DNA from: Latrodectus hesperus
Lineage: Eukaryota > Arthropoda > Arachnida > Araneae > Theridiidae
Reading direction: 5' to 3'
DNA length: 64,000 nt
Assembly (NCBI GenBank): GCA_037975125.1
Contig: CM075858.1
Span: forward strand, 63,493,640 to 63,557,639
The stretch's first letter is position 1; each line of letters opens with the position of its first letter. The notes beneath the pieces are model-generated. The model did no database searches. It was not told where the DNA came from and saw only the letters and a list, made by a program, of their open reading frames with translations. This document shows positions 24,640 through 37,930 of the stretch, piece by piece. The translations under genes and the position numbers were made by a program.

Positions 24640-25240
24640 TGAGAGGCTCAGTCATGCACACAAATAACGAACATTACAAAACATTTTTAACTGGCGGTTT
24701 TCCCGCCACTTTTACTTTTTCCCGCGCAAAAATATGAAAATTTCCAGGATATTAAAGCCCCCGTCAAAATAAATATGAAAAGGGGGTGACATTAAAAAGA
24801 TTGCAAAAATCTCTCTATTTTTACATGGACGATTAGTTCTGTGTTTAATGATCATGGCGAGTTAAAAGCCGCGGTTGATAATTAGTGGTAAGAGCCTCGC
24901 AAAGCACTTTTTATCGAATTACACTTAAATAAGCGCTTCCTTCTTAATGAAGGGTTAAATTAAGAAGAAAGGAAAAAAATGGCGACGCTGGAAAGTAAAG
25001 GGGGGTTGACACAAAGGGCGGACCGAATGTTGACTCGTTCTTGTTTTTCGGGTTCCGACAATATGACACCTTTCTGCGCAAATAACTCTCCGCTCATTAC
25101 GATCAGGCCGCCGCTTAAGCGATTCTTTTCGTACGCTATTTGCAGAAGAGGGGAGCTTCCAAAAAATGCGCTTTGCCGCTTTCCCCGAAAGGCGTGGCCT
25201 AACGTACCACCGCTTTTTGATTGACGGCTGTCATTTTGCA

Positions 25241-25248
25241 TGACGTCA
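25241..25248. promoter_or_regulatory. Perfect CRE palindrome
   Basis: TGACGTCA, the full CREB/ATF consensus, sits inside the CpG-dense island and is followed 40 bases later by an inverted CCAAT box. That is a common pairing in CpG-type promoters. Confidence 0.6.
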
Positions 25249-25318
25249 TTGACGGGACCGCCCTGCGCCGAGAGCGCCGCCGATTGGCCCCCGTCGAACG
25301 GCCGCCGTTTGTAGGTAC

Positions 25319-25324
25319 CACGTG
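25319..25324. promoter_or_regulatory. CACGTG E-box
   Basis: A palindromic E-box of the kind bound by Myc/Max, USF or clock-type bHLH proteins, within the densest part of the island. Confidence 0.45.
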
Positions 25325-25565
25325 GGTTTGAGCGAGTGAGAGGGTGCGGGTAAAGCTTTGAGGACAGTCATGTTTGTTGATAGGGGCGATCGGTGAGTGC
25401 GTCCCTGTGTGTTTGCCTGGCCATTCCTCGTTTTTGTGCGGCGCGGGGGGCTGCCCCGAACCAAGAACACCGTGCACTGGAACGTCATGTCGCCGTTCAT
25501 GTTGCCCGTTGGATACTCCTGATGGCGACGCCGCGGTATTGATTTGGCGGTGAACCTTGGCGACC

Positions 25566-25586
25566 ATGTATCCTAACCGACACCCG
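25566..25586 (+). CDS. Possible 7-codon first coding exon of an unidentified gene
   Basis: The ATG at 25,566 lies in a favourable context (GGCGACCATGT). It encodes M-Y-P-N-R-H-P before a consensus 5' splice donor, GTGAGT, at 25,587; without splicing, TAA follows two codons later. The exon/intron junction would be phase 0. The CpG-dense sequence upstream ends abruptly here and AT-rich, intron-like sequence begins by about 25,750, as expected at a first exon. I do not recognise the protein from seven residues, and no second exon is visible downstream in the window, so the first intron would exceed 38 kb. A short upstream frame also exists (ATG at 25,370). The call rests on layout only. Confidence 0.4.
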
Positions 25587-28500
25587 GTGAGTTAACCCTA
25601 AAACCTTCGCCCTAATAGAGCCTCTTAATTGTTCTCGCCTCTCCGCTTCGCCTAATGAATTTTCCTCATTACTCGTCTACGCTTAAAGATCGCTGTTCGG
25701 CGATCATTTCCTCGCCACTTTTATATTTTTAACGTCGAGTCTTAATTTTTTAATCGAATCTTTGTGGTTAATTCCGAGCTCTTCTGCTTAACAGCAAATT
25801 TAAGTTAATTAGAAATCTTTTTTTTAACTCTTTTTTTTGTTTTTATTTAATTTTATCACATCTCTTCTGCAAAAGCCGAAATGCAAATGTGCTTGTTTAA
25901 CAGTCGTTTGCCGATGTTTTTCTTTGTTTAATGAGTAATTGTTCTTCTGGAACAGTTAGAAAGTTGTTTGAAGTGTTATGTTTACATCTAATCGAGTAAT
26001 CTGACTCAAAAGTTTATAGTAAATCGGTTTTCAATATCGAAATTATTTTTAATGCTGATTGGTTATATTTTTATGTAAACATGATAGTTTGCATTTATTT
26101 TTCTTTCGAAATTTAAATCCAGTTAATTTTAAAGCTTGATAAATTTACATTCAATCAAATCGAACATTTGAAATAAATAAATTAGTTAAAATCTGAAAAT
26201 AAATGTAAGTCAATATCTTGTCAAAATATAACGTGATATGTTTAATAACTTTCAATTTTCTACTTTTAGAAATAATAAACATTTCATAAACTTATGTGTA
26301 ACATCTTTTTCTTAAAATTTATGCCCATTTATAATTCTGTTCTAAAACCTTCCTATAAACCATTTGAATTTGTGTATATTATTATTTTATATATATTCCT
26401 CGAGATCAAACTATTTTGTAGTCAAAATATATAGTAAAGAAACAATTACTTTTTATGCAGTATGTATAGTGTAGAGAGATAAATAATTATAATTGTACTC
26501 ATTATACAATTATAATCATTTATTTCGACACTTGGTGCACGTTGAACAAAGCACATAAAATTTGAATTAGTTTAATATGTAATGTATAAGTTTTTATTTC
26601 AATTGTAAAACAGATCTGTCTGTAAAGTATCTGCAAAAACGAAGCACTTTTTTTGTTATAGATAAAAACAATAATTTTTATCACTTAAAAAAAACACATT
26701 TTAATTAAGAAAAAACTAAATGTAATTGTATATAAACATTATTTTTCTCATTTTTATGTTTGTAACTACAGAAAAGAATGATAAACACCATTATTAAAAT
26801 AAAGTAATAAATAAAATACTATGATTGTATAAAGTTATGAAGAATAATCAGAAACGAAAAATAATAAACATAAACTAAAATTTAAAAATCCTAATGCTTT
26901 AATATATTAAGTATTTAACAAAAAGGCGTGTAAATCATTTTATTATTAATAGTTTACTCATCTCTTTTGCATATAATGCAAATTTAATAACATTTATCAC
27001 ACTTTCAACTGTTTCAAACTAATATCTATTTTATTACAACATTGCTTTTAATATTACTTTAAAACTGTTTTTCCTGTCTGATAACTAATTCAATGGGTAA
27101 AAAGTATTTAAATTAGAAAATATTGTAAGCTCTGATTAAATAACTTTTTAAAATAATAAAATAAATTAAATAATGTTTTTTAGATAATAAAAATGTAAAA
27201 GTATATAAAAACTTAAAATGTGTGAATTTTATAATGTAAAGAATATATATCATTCAAAATCTAAATAATCTCATTTGTAATTTACCAATAAATATACATA
27301 CATCTATGCATGCGTGTACATAAAACATAAAAATATTTCCATCAGACATTATGTAAAGATAATTTATTTTTGAAATATTTAATTTTTTAATTAACTTTTC
27401 CAATTAACACCTGTACTACAGTGTACAGGGCATTGTAAAAGTTTATAGCACTCATAAAAATTTAAAAGTGATTTCTCTATATTGCACTAAGAGTTATTAC
27501 GACTAGATATGTATTTTTCGTTAAAGTAACGTTCTTAACTAATGAAATGTCTTGATTTAATTACTTGTTTTATCAATACCATGAAATCTTCATATGACTA
27601 ACACAATTACAAGTTTTTATAAATTGGTTTACAAACTTAAAATACATTTGATATAAAACTTTTAAACTTAACTATTTAAACGAAATAAATAAAATGTATA
27701 TAGATATTTTGTTTAAAACAATGTGTTTTTACGTTTAGAACATGATAGTCTATTAAATTTTACAAACACATTAACGAAATGCGAAAATAATTTATCTCAT
27801 TTTCTATTTCTTTTTTTAATAAATTAATTTATCTAAATCAAATTTATCAGGAATTACTGCTGGAGTTTAAAAAATAGTATTCGATGTATTGCAGGATGAA
27901 AGGAATTTCCCATAATTCACCGCTTCCTTTGTTATCATTCTATCGTTATTCAAACGCGTGTGCGTGAATTTTACCACGATTTGACGGGAAAACGAGTTTT
28001 GGTTGAGTGAATATTCCTTGAAACGTGTTCCACTATCTTTTTTCTTTTCTTTATAATATATTTAATTTCGAAAAAGCTGCGAACATGGTCTGCAAACGAC
28101 ATTTGAGACAAAACACTTTATTTTTTTTGTCGGTGTTTATTTATATTTTATTTATGCATACGTGACAAAAGAGGATAGCAACTTTATGATATTTTTATTA
28201 TTTTTGCTGAAGTTTCTCTGACCATGTAATTCGTTATATGATATCGTCTATGGAAAAATACAAATAATAAGGGAAATATTTATTCCTATTTTTGATAGGC
28301 GAAAGACGTGAGTTAAATAAGAATTTTAAAAGTGAAAATTATTCTGTAGAAGAGAATGTTTCTTCTCTTTAAAACTTACTGAGACTTTTTTAAATGACAT
28401 TTAATTTTTTTTAAAACTTAGTTTTTAGAAACATGCGAATTTTTTTGTCATCCAATATTTATTATTTAATGAATCTATGCTTAGTAATATTAGTTTTATC

Positions 28501-30669
28501 TACTAATATTTACCTATAGTATTAAAAACGTTCATATTTCACAAAGTTTTTCTTTGCTTTACAAGTTAAAGTAAAAATGTAAATTAAATAAAAATATTTC
28601 ATTGTTTTACTTCGTGCTATTTTTTATTTTATGAATAATAGACGATTCTTTAAATGTTATATACTACTATCTCTTGAAATATGTAAATAGCATCATTTTT
28701 TCTCGTTCATAATTTTTATTATTCTATCTGTGTGCCTATCTCTCCATCTACATCTATATTTACATACTTTATCTTTTAACTTCCTCCTGGCAAGTGGTTA
28801 TCCTAATGCATTGTTCAAACTTTAATAGTTAGGTCTATTATTAAAACTTTTGGAATTATTAGAATTAATATACTTAAGCTTTAACTTAAATATTTTTTGT
28901 TACAAATGTGTCATACTCTTATAAAATCATCAATAACATTTTTAGAAAATACATAATTAAAAAAAAATAGAAACTAGGAATAGCATTAGTTTAAATTAGC
29001 AATATTTACAAACGTACTAAGAATATTTTGCTGCTTTATAATATCTAATATAAAACGAGACTAGCATATGGATTTATAAAAAATGGAAAATTATGGAATG
29101 AGTATAGAATAATTTAGAACTAACAAAAAAAAAATGCTAATCTAAATTTGCAATATTTAAAAATGTATAATCATATTTTCGCAGCTTTGAGGACTATTGT
29201 AAAATGATGGTTTATAACTTTTTTCCTTTGGAGTAAAGATAGAACTTAAACATATCAAAATTTCATGTCGTTGTTATGATTAATTTAGAATTTACTAAAT
29301 TTCTTGTTAACCAGAAAAATCAAGTGTAAATTTATATCTTGCGCATTACTATTTTTTCTCTCTAATTCATATATATATATATATTTTTTTTTGTATAATA
29401 TTATCTTTTAAATTAAAAATTTATTGAGTAGGAAATTTATTTAAAAAGATTAACTTTTGTTTGGGGAGAAGCAATATAGATTATGACATTTTCGCATAAG
29501 ATCTTGGTGATACTGACCACTGTTAGTTTGATAAATGCCAAATATTCATGTTAAGTGAATGTTTCAAATATTCTGTTAAGTGAATACATGTTAAGTGAAT
29601 GTCAAGTTGCTTTTGGATAACAACCGCTTTGAATTCCTGTGTTAGTTATTAAATTCAAAGACAAAGCCATAGAATTTAGTATGATAAAAATACGTAGTTG
29701 ATATGCATCCATAACAATATAAGTACAGTTATAAAATTGTGAATTTTGAAAAAAATTCCTTATAGTTTTTTGCTTATTTTATTCCTCCGATATTAGTTAT
29801 TATATTAGATAAAGTTTAAAATATTTTTTTAATAAAAATTAAAGGTCTAAAAAATGTATCATGCCTACAGTACATAATTTAGCAGAATAATTTCATGGAA
29901 TATGTTAATAAGACTTTTTAGAAGAAAATTAATCGTATCTAAAAGAGAGTCTTAAATGAAATGTTTTAAAACAAATTCACAATTTTTCAAACGATAATTA
30001 ATTGCATTTATTATTTTTGTAAATAAATTTGTTTCGTTGAAGTTGTAATCTGTGGATTAAAAAATCAAATGCATTTTAATCGCTTGTCGAGAATATACGG
30101 TGAAATAAATTTATATCGTCATTTTTATTATCTACAATCTTGCCAATAAATTTGCAGAAGTGAATAACAATTCGCAGTAATACTTAACATTTTCCTGATC
30201 TGACACCTGCGATTTTTTCTTGCTAATTAAATGAAATCCAACTTTCGCAAACATCGTCAGAAATTCAGATTATATAACCCATTTATTTAAATGGTTTTCC
30301 TAAGTAAGAATTCTAATGAAGGTGAAGAGGTTGCATAAATGGATTACGTGTGATATTTTTAAATTATAAAAATAGGTTATGTAATGTTAGGAAGTGAGAG
30401 TATATATTTTTGTTTTTCACAAATTCTTATTCTAAGCAAATTTAATTTGAATGGATGGCTGGATACAGTAATTCACTTTTACAAGCTTCTTGACAATATT
30501 TTAAATATAAGTAGTTATTTTTCGAATTCTTAACGGCACATGCTCCCCGAATATTATCAGACGATTAAAGACTTGTGAAATTTTAATCAGCAAACGATAT
30601 CTTCAGAGAAACAAATTTTGATGTCAGAATAATAAATTCTATAATTTGAGAGATTACGTGAAAACTGTT
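25587..30669. other. Long AT-rich, intron-like stretch
   Basis: No exon, gene or mobile element was recognised. Small items seen are a 12-bp inverted repeat at 26,486-26,497 / 26,505-26,516, a less AT-rich patch at 27,890-28,050 with several CpGs (ACGCGTGTGCGTG), and a short (AT)n at 29,369-29,384. There are also three copies of TGTTAAGTGAAT at 29,549, 29,574 and 29,589. If the exon at 25,566 is real, this is the start of its first intron. Confidence 0.5.
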
Positions 30670-31920
<1,251 letters not shown>

Positions 31921-32099
31921 AAAAATTTTTTTTGAATGGATTCTTTTAAAAATATCCCCAGCTTAGCAAACCCTCGAGAAAACTGAAATCAGTCACCACC
32001 GCATTGATTTGGCACATTTGTCAGAAATCACTTGTATAGCTGTAAATAAAAACCCGAACAAAGATAAGATTGGAAAAGAATTAAGAGGAACGATTTTTT

Positions 32100-32449
32100 T
32101 TCTTTTTCTTCTCTTTGAAAACTAGTATGTGTCATAACAGCACAGTCATCTCGTCAAGGATGATTGATTCCTGATAAACATATTGATCGGTGTGAGGCAA
32201 CTACATGTAGTTAAGCGACACTATTCCCACTTATCGAAAGTCGATTAGTGGGCCCTCTTCTCATCTCGCATTACTGCAAGCGACACAGCAATTATCTGCT
32301 TTTGCATCCAGTCTTCTTGGATTCTGGGGTGTCTTTCTCGTGTTGATTGGCGATAAGTGCTTGTTTTTCGATCGGAAATATAATTGCCTGTTTCGTAATC
32401 CTCAGGAGTGATCTCTTTTTATTTTCGTGCGATTCTAAAAATCACTTAT
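32100..32449. promoter_or_regulatory. Compact unique block with four GATA motifs
   Basis: This block is less AT-rich than its flanks and shows no repeat structure. GATA-type motifs occur at 32,173 (GATAA), 32,230 (CTTATC), 32,292 (TTATC) and 32,352 (GATAAG), within about 185 bp. Candidate enhancer. AT-rich DNA throws up GATA by chance, so the local clustering with higher GC content is the only support. Confidence 0.35.
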
Positions 32450-33015
32450 GGTTGCTCTTCTTATTTTTTATGATCATTTTTCTCTTATCCATTTTTAACC
32501 TGTATTGCTTGTCTCATTTTTTTTAGTGATAATTTTTCTCTTGTTCAATTCCGAGTTGTACAACTTATCTCATTTTTTGTGATTTGATTTGAATATTATA
32601 GCTTGATTGGATGTATTCTGAATTAAGGTTTACTTTTGTAGTCAGGGTTTCCTAAAAAAATGGAGTTTAGAGAGTGATTGTTCTATTCGTTTTTCTTATG
32701 GTGATTTTTATCTTATCCATTTTTCAACCTGTATAGCTCGCTTCATTTTTTTAATAACCACTTTTCTTTTATGTATTTTCAATCAGTTATTACAGATTCA
32801 GCACTATTGCTTTACTAGACATATGAGTCAGGATTTCAGTTTTTGAATCAACGTATTTCAGAGTTTTTTTTTTTTAAGCTTTGAGAGATTGAGGTTATTT
32901 TTTATTATTTTTTTCATGACCATTTTTCGTTTATCCATGTTTTGGTTGTACTGCTATTTCATGTGATACTTTCTCTTGTTCAATTCCAACTTATACTTCT
33001 AATTTGTGTATTATA
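32450..33015. repeat. ~225-bp tandem repeat, about 2.5 copies
   Basis: The string CTTATCCATTTTTnAACCTG, preceded by TGATnATTTTTCT, recurs near 32,484, 32,711 and, more weakly, 32,930 (GTTTATCCATGTTTTGG). In the first and last units TCTCTTGTTCAATTCC follows. The periods are about 227 and 219 bp. Confidence 0.7.
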
Positions 33016-35274
33016 GCTTTATTTTATAGAAAGTTGAGCGTAGAATTTAATTTATAAAAATTTGAGGGTAGAATTTGATTTATCTAATTATCTGATGCAT
33101 GTCAATACCTAATTTACCCTTAAAAATGATCAAACAGTATTAATATAGCTCAACAAATATTTGAGTTAATAAGAGCAGATGTTTGTTATGATAATGTATC
33201 ATACCTGCTATAAACAATTAATGTAAATTATAATATAGATTTGGGCGATAGAAAGAGAGAAATATCATGTGAAATTATTCAAAAAATAAGGTATAATATT
33301 CTAGGACGCAATATTGCACCAAAACAAATGTTATCATTGTATATAATCAAAATACATGTAAATATAGTAATTATTAAACAAGTAAAATAATTCAATGATA
33401 GAAACAACGAAAGCATTATTATAACGAGTGAAGATATGATATATCAATTATATTTCATAACAATAACATTAAAAGTTCTAAAAAGGAATGTAAGATTGCA
33501 ATGGCTAAAGTAAGTCCCAAAAGTATGCCAGCAGTCAATTTTCTCTGTCATAAAACGTTAAGCTAATCTTTTTGTTCTTTATGCTTTCCTGTCTTTCATA
33601 AACTTCGTTACTATTTGTTTAATTTCTAACCAACAACAAATATGTTAAAAAAATTTTTTTAGCTATTATCAATAATATTTTATATTATTTAATATTGTGT
33701 TAAATAGTTGTTAGTATCGCAATTTTCGAAATTACTATTGATTAAGCTCTATGATATTAAATATTCAGAGTAATTTAAAATAAGCAACCGTTCAATTTTA
33801 GTTTTTGCTTAATTTTTTATTTATTGATAATTTCTGAGTCAAATAATTTTAAAATGATTTTTTTTCGTCCAGTTCTCAATAATTTTATTGTTAAATATGC
33901 ATTCGAAACTAAAAATATAATTCATTAATATATTCAAGGATGTTAGTTAAATACAGCCATTTTTTTAATCCTTCTAATAACAATATTAGTATCTACTTCT
34001 ATAAAATTATCTGGAGTATTTATAATTTACTGTCACTAAAAATTTTACAATGGAAACTTTTCTGTGTTATATCGTTCTTTTGTTTAATGCTTTTTATTAA
34101 ATATACTGTTATGAGTAAATTTCGTATTTCTTAAAAATTCTGGATATATTTATCTTTATATTGATAACTTTACAGTCGAATATTTTTATCAGTTACCTAT
34201 TTCAATATTTTTACTGTTCAATATACTATCAAAAATAAAATTCTACATCAGATTTTATTACTTTCTACAGTCTCGAATATTGTAATTTTTGAGAAATTTT
34301 TCTGTAGCTTATAAATAACTAATCAACATATATAGTATATTTTTTGGCTTGAACATTAACATGTTCACTACCATATACGGATTTTTTAAAAATTATTTCT
34401 GAAATACTCAAAAAATTTACTCATAAAACTGAATGCAAACAACTTGTTATGTGTTTACTATTCATAAAACTTATGTTTATCCAATGCTTAAGTTTTGTAA
34501 AAGTAGAATACATCATTAAATTGTTTTCGGTTTAACATAAACATAAAGTTGAGTAACGCAGGAAAGAAAAATAGCTGTGTGTATGGCATTATATACAACC
34601 AATTTCTTTTAAAATATCGTTAATTCTAAGTATGTATATTGACGTGTTGATATTTAAGCATGGCTAATACCCATTTGTTTACATTATGTTTTTTAGATTA
34701 CCATTAGATAAATTTCACTTGAAGCAAAACGAAAAGAGGACAAAGTTAATAGGCTTTTTAGCATAAGTAAACACATAATGTGTGTTATAAGCAAGAGGAA
34801 AAATACAATGCAGTAATTATATTTAAAATTGCGACATACTGTAGATATATTTATTTATTTAAAATATAAAAACATCATATTTATATGTATGAGGCTGAGT
34901 TATTTATTCTTTGTGGTTTACATTTAGGCGGTAATAAAGTGTATAAATGTATAAATTACCAGACATAAAAATACTCGGAACTTTTATTACAATGTTTTCT
35001 AAAATTAATTTGCTAAAGAGTTTCATAATTGTATTGGGAACAGTCAAAATTATACTTTTTCTGCTGTAAATATGAAAGATTAATATGCAATAAAAATATT
35101 TTCCATTAAGGAAAGGAATTTTATCAGTTTTAATTAGGATATCATACTCTTTTCTGTTACAATTAAAGTCGCCAACAATGTAATTTATATTGCTCTAACT
35201 CATAAATCGTCCATGAAGAATCTGAACAATTTTATTCTTAACGCATTACCGTGAATAAATTGCGGACTCTTCGC
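33016..35274. other. AT-rich DNA, no gene seen
   Basis: No reliable feature. Phrases such as TTAAATATAC(T/G) recur loosely near 33,890, 34,097 and 34,216, but too weakly to call an array. Confidence 0.45.
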
Positions 35275-35548
35275 CAAGCAAATCTCTTTTAATTCCCACA
35301 TAAGCAGGCTGTAAAACATAAATTCACCTTAGCAGCGAACATGTTTCCCATTTTTCTCTTCCATCACCAACAACCAGTTCTCAAGTATTACCTTTTTAGC
35401 GCGTCCCATAAATAATAACACTAAAAAAATGGCGTAGTAAAATAGTGCTTTTTGGGAAAACGTGGTAGAGCTGAACATTTTATGCTCCGTTACTTTCCTG
35501 TAACTGCGATAATCGCTGCGGAATGATTTGCAGGATTGGACGGATGTG
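35275..35548. other. Less AT-rich unique block before a tandem duplication
   Basis: Unique sequence with several CpGs (TTTTTAGCGCGTCCC, GATAATCGCTGCGG) and a YY1-like AAAATGGCGT at 35,427. No reading frame with a domain. Candidate regulatory sequence; no function can be assigned. Confidence 0.35.
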
Positions 35549-36204
35549 TGGCACTTAACCGAATTTCCTCCACTATCCTTCTTCTCTCCTGGGGTAAGAT
35601 ATCGTCAAGATACTAATGAAGCTGGCGTTGTACCATGTTTTTTTTCCACTTGTGTTCTCGAAGATGGCGACAAATTAGTTGGCAATAATACGTTTCTTTG
35701 CCAGTTTTAAACACTGTTTATCAATAAAGTGATTAGTTTGCTTTTAAGATTATCGATTCGATGAGATTCCTGCTATGGTTTTTCTTTCTTTTTACTATGT
35801 TCTTAGTTTCCTTTTTAAGAAAGAGATGCTAATCATAAAATTAACTTTTATTTCAAATATAAACTATAATAAATTTATATGTGTATAATAGTTTGGCTCT
35901 TAACCAATTTCTTCTTCTATCTTTCTTTTCTCATGGGTTAAGATACTGCCAAGGTACAAATAAAGCTGACATTTAACATGGTTTATTGTTCTTGAAGAAG
36001 GCGACAAATTAGTTGGCGTTAATATATTTCTTTGCTTGTTTCAAGTATTGTTTCCCAATAAATTAATGATTTTGGCCTTAATGAGATTGATTAGATAAGA
36101 TTTTTGACTAGGATTTTATTTTTATTGTCTTCAATTTTCTTTAAAAGTAAATTTCTGTAAACATAAAAATATCACTTTTATTTCAAACATAAACTAATAA
36201 ATTT
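35549..36204. repeat. Tandem duplication, ~345-bp unit, two copies
   Basis: TGGCNCTTAACC starts both copies (35,549 and 35,894). They continue in parallel through CTTTCTT/CTCATGGG-like text, AAGATAnnnnCAAG, then an 18-base identical core GGCGACAAATTAGTTGGC. After the core come TTTCTTTGC, CAATAAAnTnATnA and AACTTTTATTTCAAA. The second copy is shorter (about 311 bp) and more AT-rich. The first keeps the AAGATGGCGAC motif that has become GAAGGCGAC in the second. Confidence 0.85.
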
Positions 36205-37917
36205 GTTCCTGCATTGTATTTAAAGTTTTTAATTTAATTTCATTACTCTTTTTCAATTTATTTATTTACTTTGTGTAAAATTTTCTTCATGAGTATCAAA
36301 CTGTGAAACTGCTAGTGCTTTTGTGTACTTAATTAAGCCATTGTATATTGCTTTGTAAGTTGATAAAACTGCATATTGTTGGAAACACTTCAGTGTAAAG
36401 TGTTAAAGTTTTTTGAAAGGTTATATTCAATTTCCAATTTTATAAACAGGGAAGTTCTGATTACTTTCTTGATAACTCTGTATCATGTTTCGTACTAAAA
36501 TGATTCGTATTCAATAGTTTTTACTTCTTAGATACACCTTGTATTCCTCATTTGTAAAGAAAATTTGATCGTTAAATATTAACTCTTATTATCTGATCAA
36601 ATTCCAACATAATTCACCTATGGTAATCTAGGAGCATTGCTTTTATCCAATGATTATAAATGCTACAAGGAATACACCACATACGTATGCATCAGACAGT
36701 TTTACATATTTTAGTAATTATGTATGATATCCTTCTGATTTATGTGTGTGATTAAGTTGTTGATGATTTTGATAAATGTCTATTACATCTCTAATGCTTT
36801 AAACTCGTTGAATTTGAGATAATTCACAAAACAAATTCATTTTGGAACTATACACTTAACGGATCATCTTCCCCAAAAACTTTAATAATTGTTGAAATGT
36901 AAAAATAAAAAATTTACAATAGTATACTTTTCTCATATTCATGAATAACAATAGAATATTTTTAAAAATCTTCTAATATAAGCCTTTTATGGTATTTTTG
37001 AAAATGCAACTGCAATATTCGCTTAAAAACTAATGAATGAAAAAAATTCTCTCATTCAAAAAAATCATTCAATAAAAATTTAGGGTCAGTAAATATTACA
37101 GTTATAAAAGGCAAACTATTTTGGTCATTGTTTTAGTATTTCATTTCAGAGTTTCATTTAGATGATAATTTAATTATCCAATATTACTCACTTTCGGTAT
37201 TGTTTTATAATATAAATACTTTACATATAAGTAAGACTTGTTTGACTCTTCATAATTATTTGAATAAGAGATTCCATTATGACAAACATTTGTGACGTAA
37301 TATTACATTACATTTCTTTTTAATATGCTAATGTGTAATCTGTAAATAAAAATTAAGAAAATCCAAAATGTTTTATGATTGTTGTCACTATTGAATCAAC
37401 ACAAATGATCATATGCACTCTTAATATAATCATTGATTCATATTTCATTGGTACTTTGAATCAGTAATGTGATCATTGATTTCCTTTATGAATGATACTC
37501 AAAAGTTAAAGACAAAATGAAATAAGCATTTAACCACGGAATGCTGTTTTGATATTTATTTTTATGATGTTTAATGATACCAGATTCATTCCAGTTTGTT
37601 GTCGGAATGACTATTGCTATATAGGGAATTGAATTTTATACAGATAATATATAAGACATCAAAGACAATTTAACAAGATTGGCCAGTGACATAAGAAATA
37701 TAAAGATTTCAGTTTATCAATTGACATTTTACATGACCCTAGTCAAGATATTTGATTGATTTTAGTTTTCTTTAGTTTGTTATTCCATTGATCCATTGTT
37801 TATTTGATGATTGATGTAAAATCTAAGCTATAACCATTGTATTGTGAAGTAATGAATTTCATAATATGATATTGTATGAAAAATGACTTTTCATACATAA
37901 ATGTTTTCACACTTCCT
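36205..37917. other. AT-rich DNA, no gene seen
   Basis: No supported feature. Several loosely similar TGATCATTGATT-like strings near 37,400-37,490 are too short to call. Confidence 0.5.
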
Positions 37918-37930
37918 TATATATAATAAT

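Larger units (their letters stand above)
24640..25565 (+). promoter_or_regulatory. CpG-dense promoter-like island
   Basis: This is the most CpG-rich part of the window, especially 25,200-25,560. Visible motifs, in order: two E2F-like TTTCCCGC sites (about 24,699 and 24,717), a YY1-like AAAATGGCGAC (24,976-24,986), a perfect cAMP-response palindrome TGACGTCA (25,241-25,248), an inverted CCAAT box (GATTGGCC, 25,282-25,289), and a CACGTG E-box (25,319-25,324). It ends at an ATG in good context with a splice donor shortly after. Known core-promoter families use these motifs. The promoter call itself is inferred, and the plus-strand direction is chosen because of the ATG and donor at its right end. 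Confidence 0.6.

Noticed and set aside
24979..25224. An 81-codon plus-strand open frame starting at an ATGGCG
   Set aside because: It is overlapped by a minus-strand frame of similar length, has no recognisable domain, and lies upstream of the strongest promoter motifs. The ATGGCG is better read as a YY1-like site.
25199..25567. A 122-codon open frame on the minus strand
   Set aside because: It runs antisense through the CpG-dense island, where stops are rare because of composition. The product shows no domain, and the plus-strand motifs, ATG and donors explain the region better.
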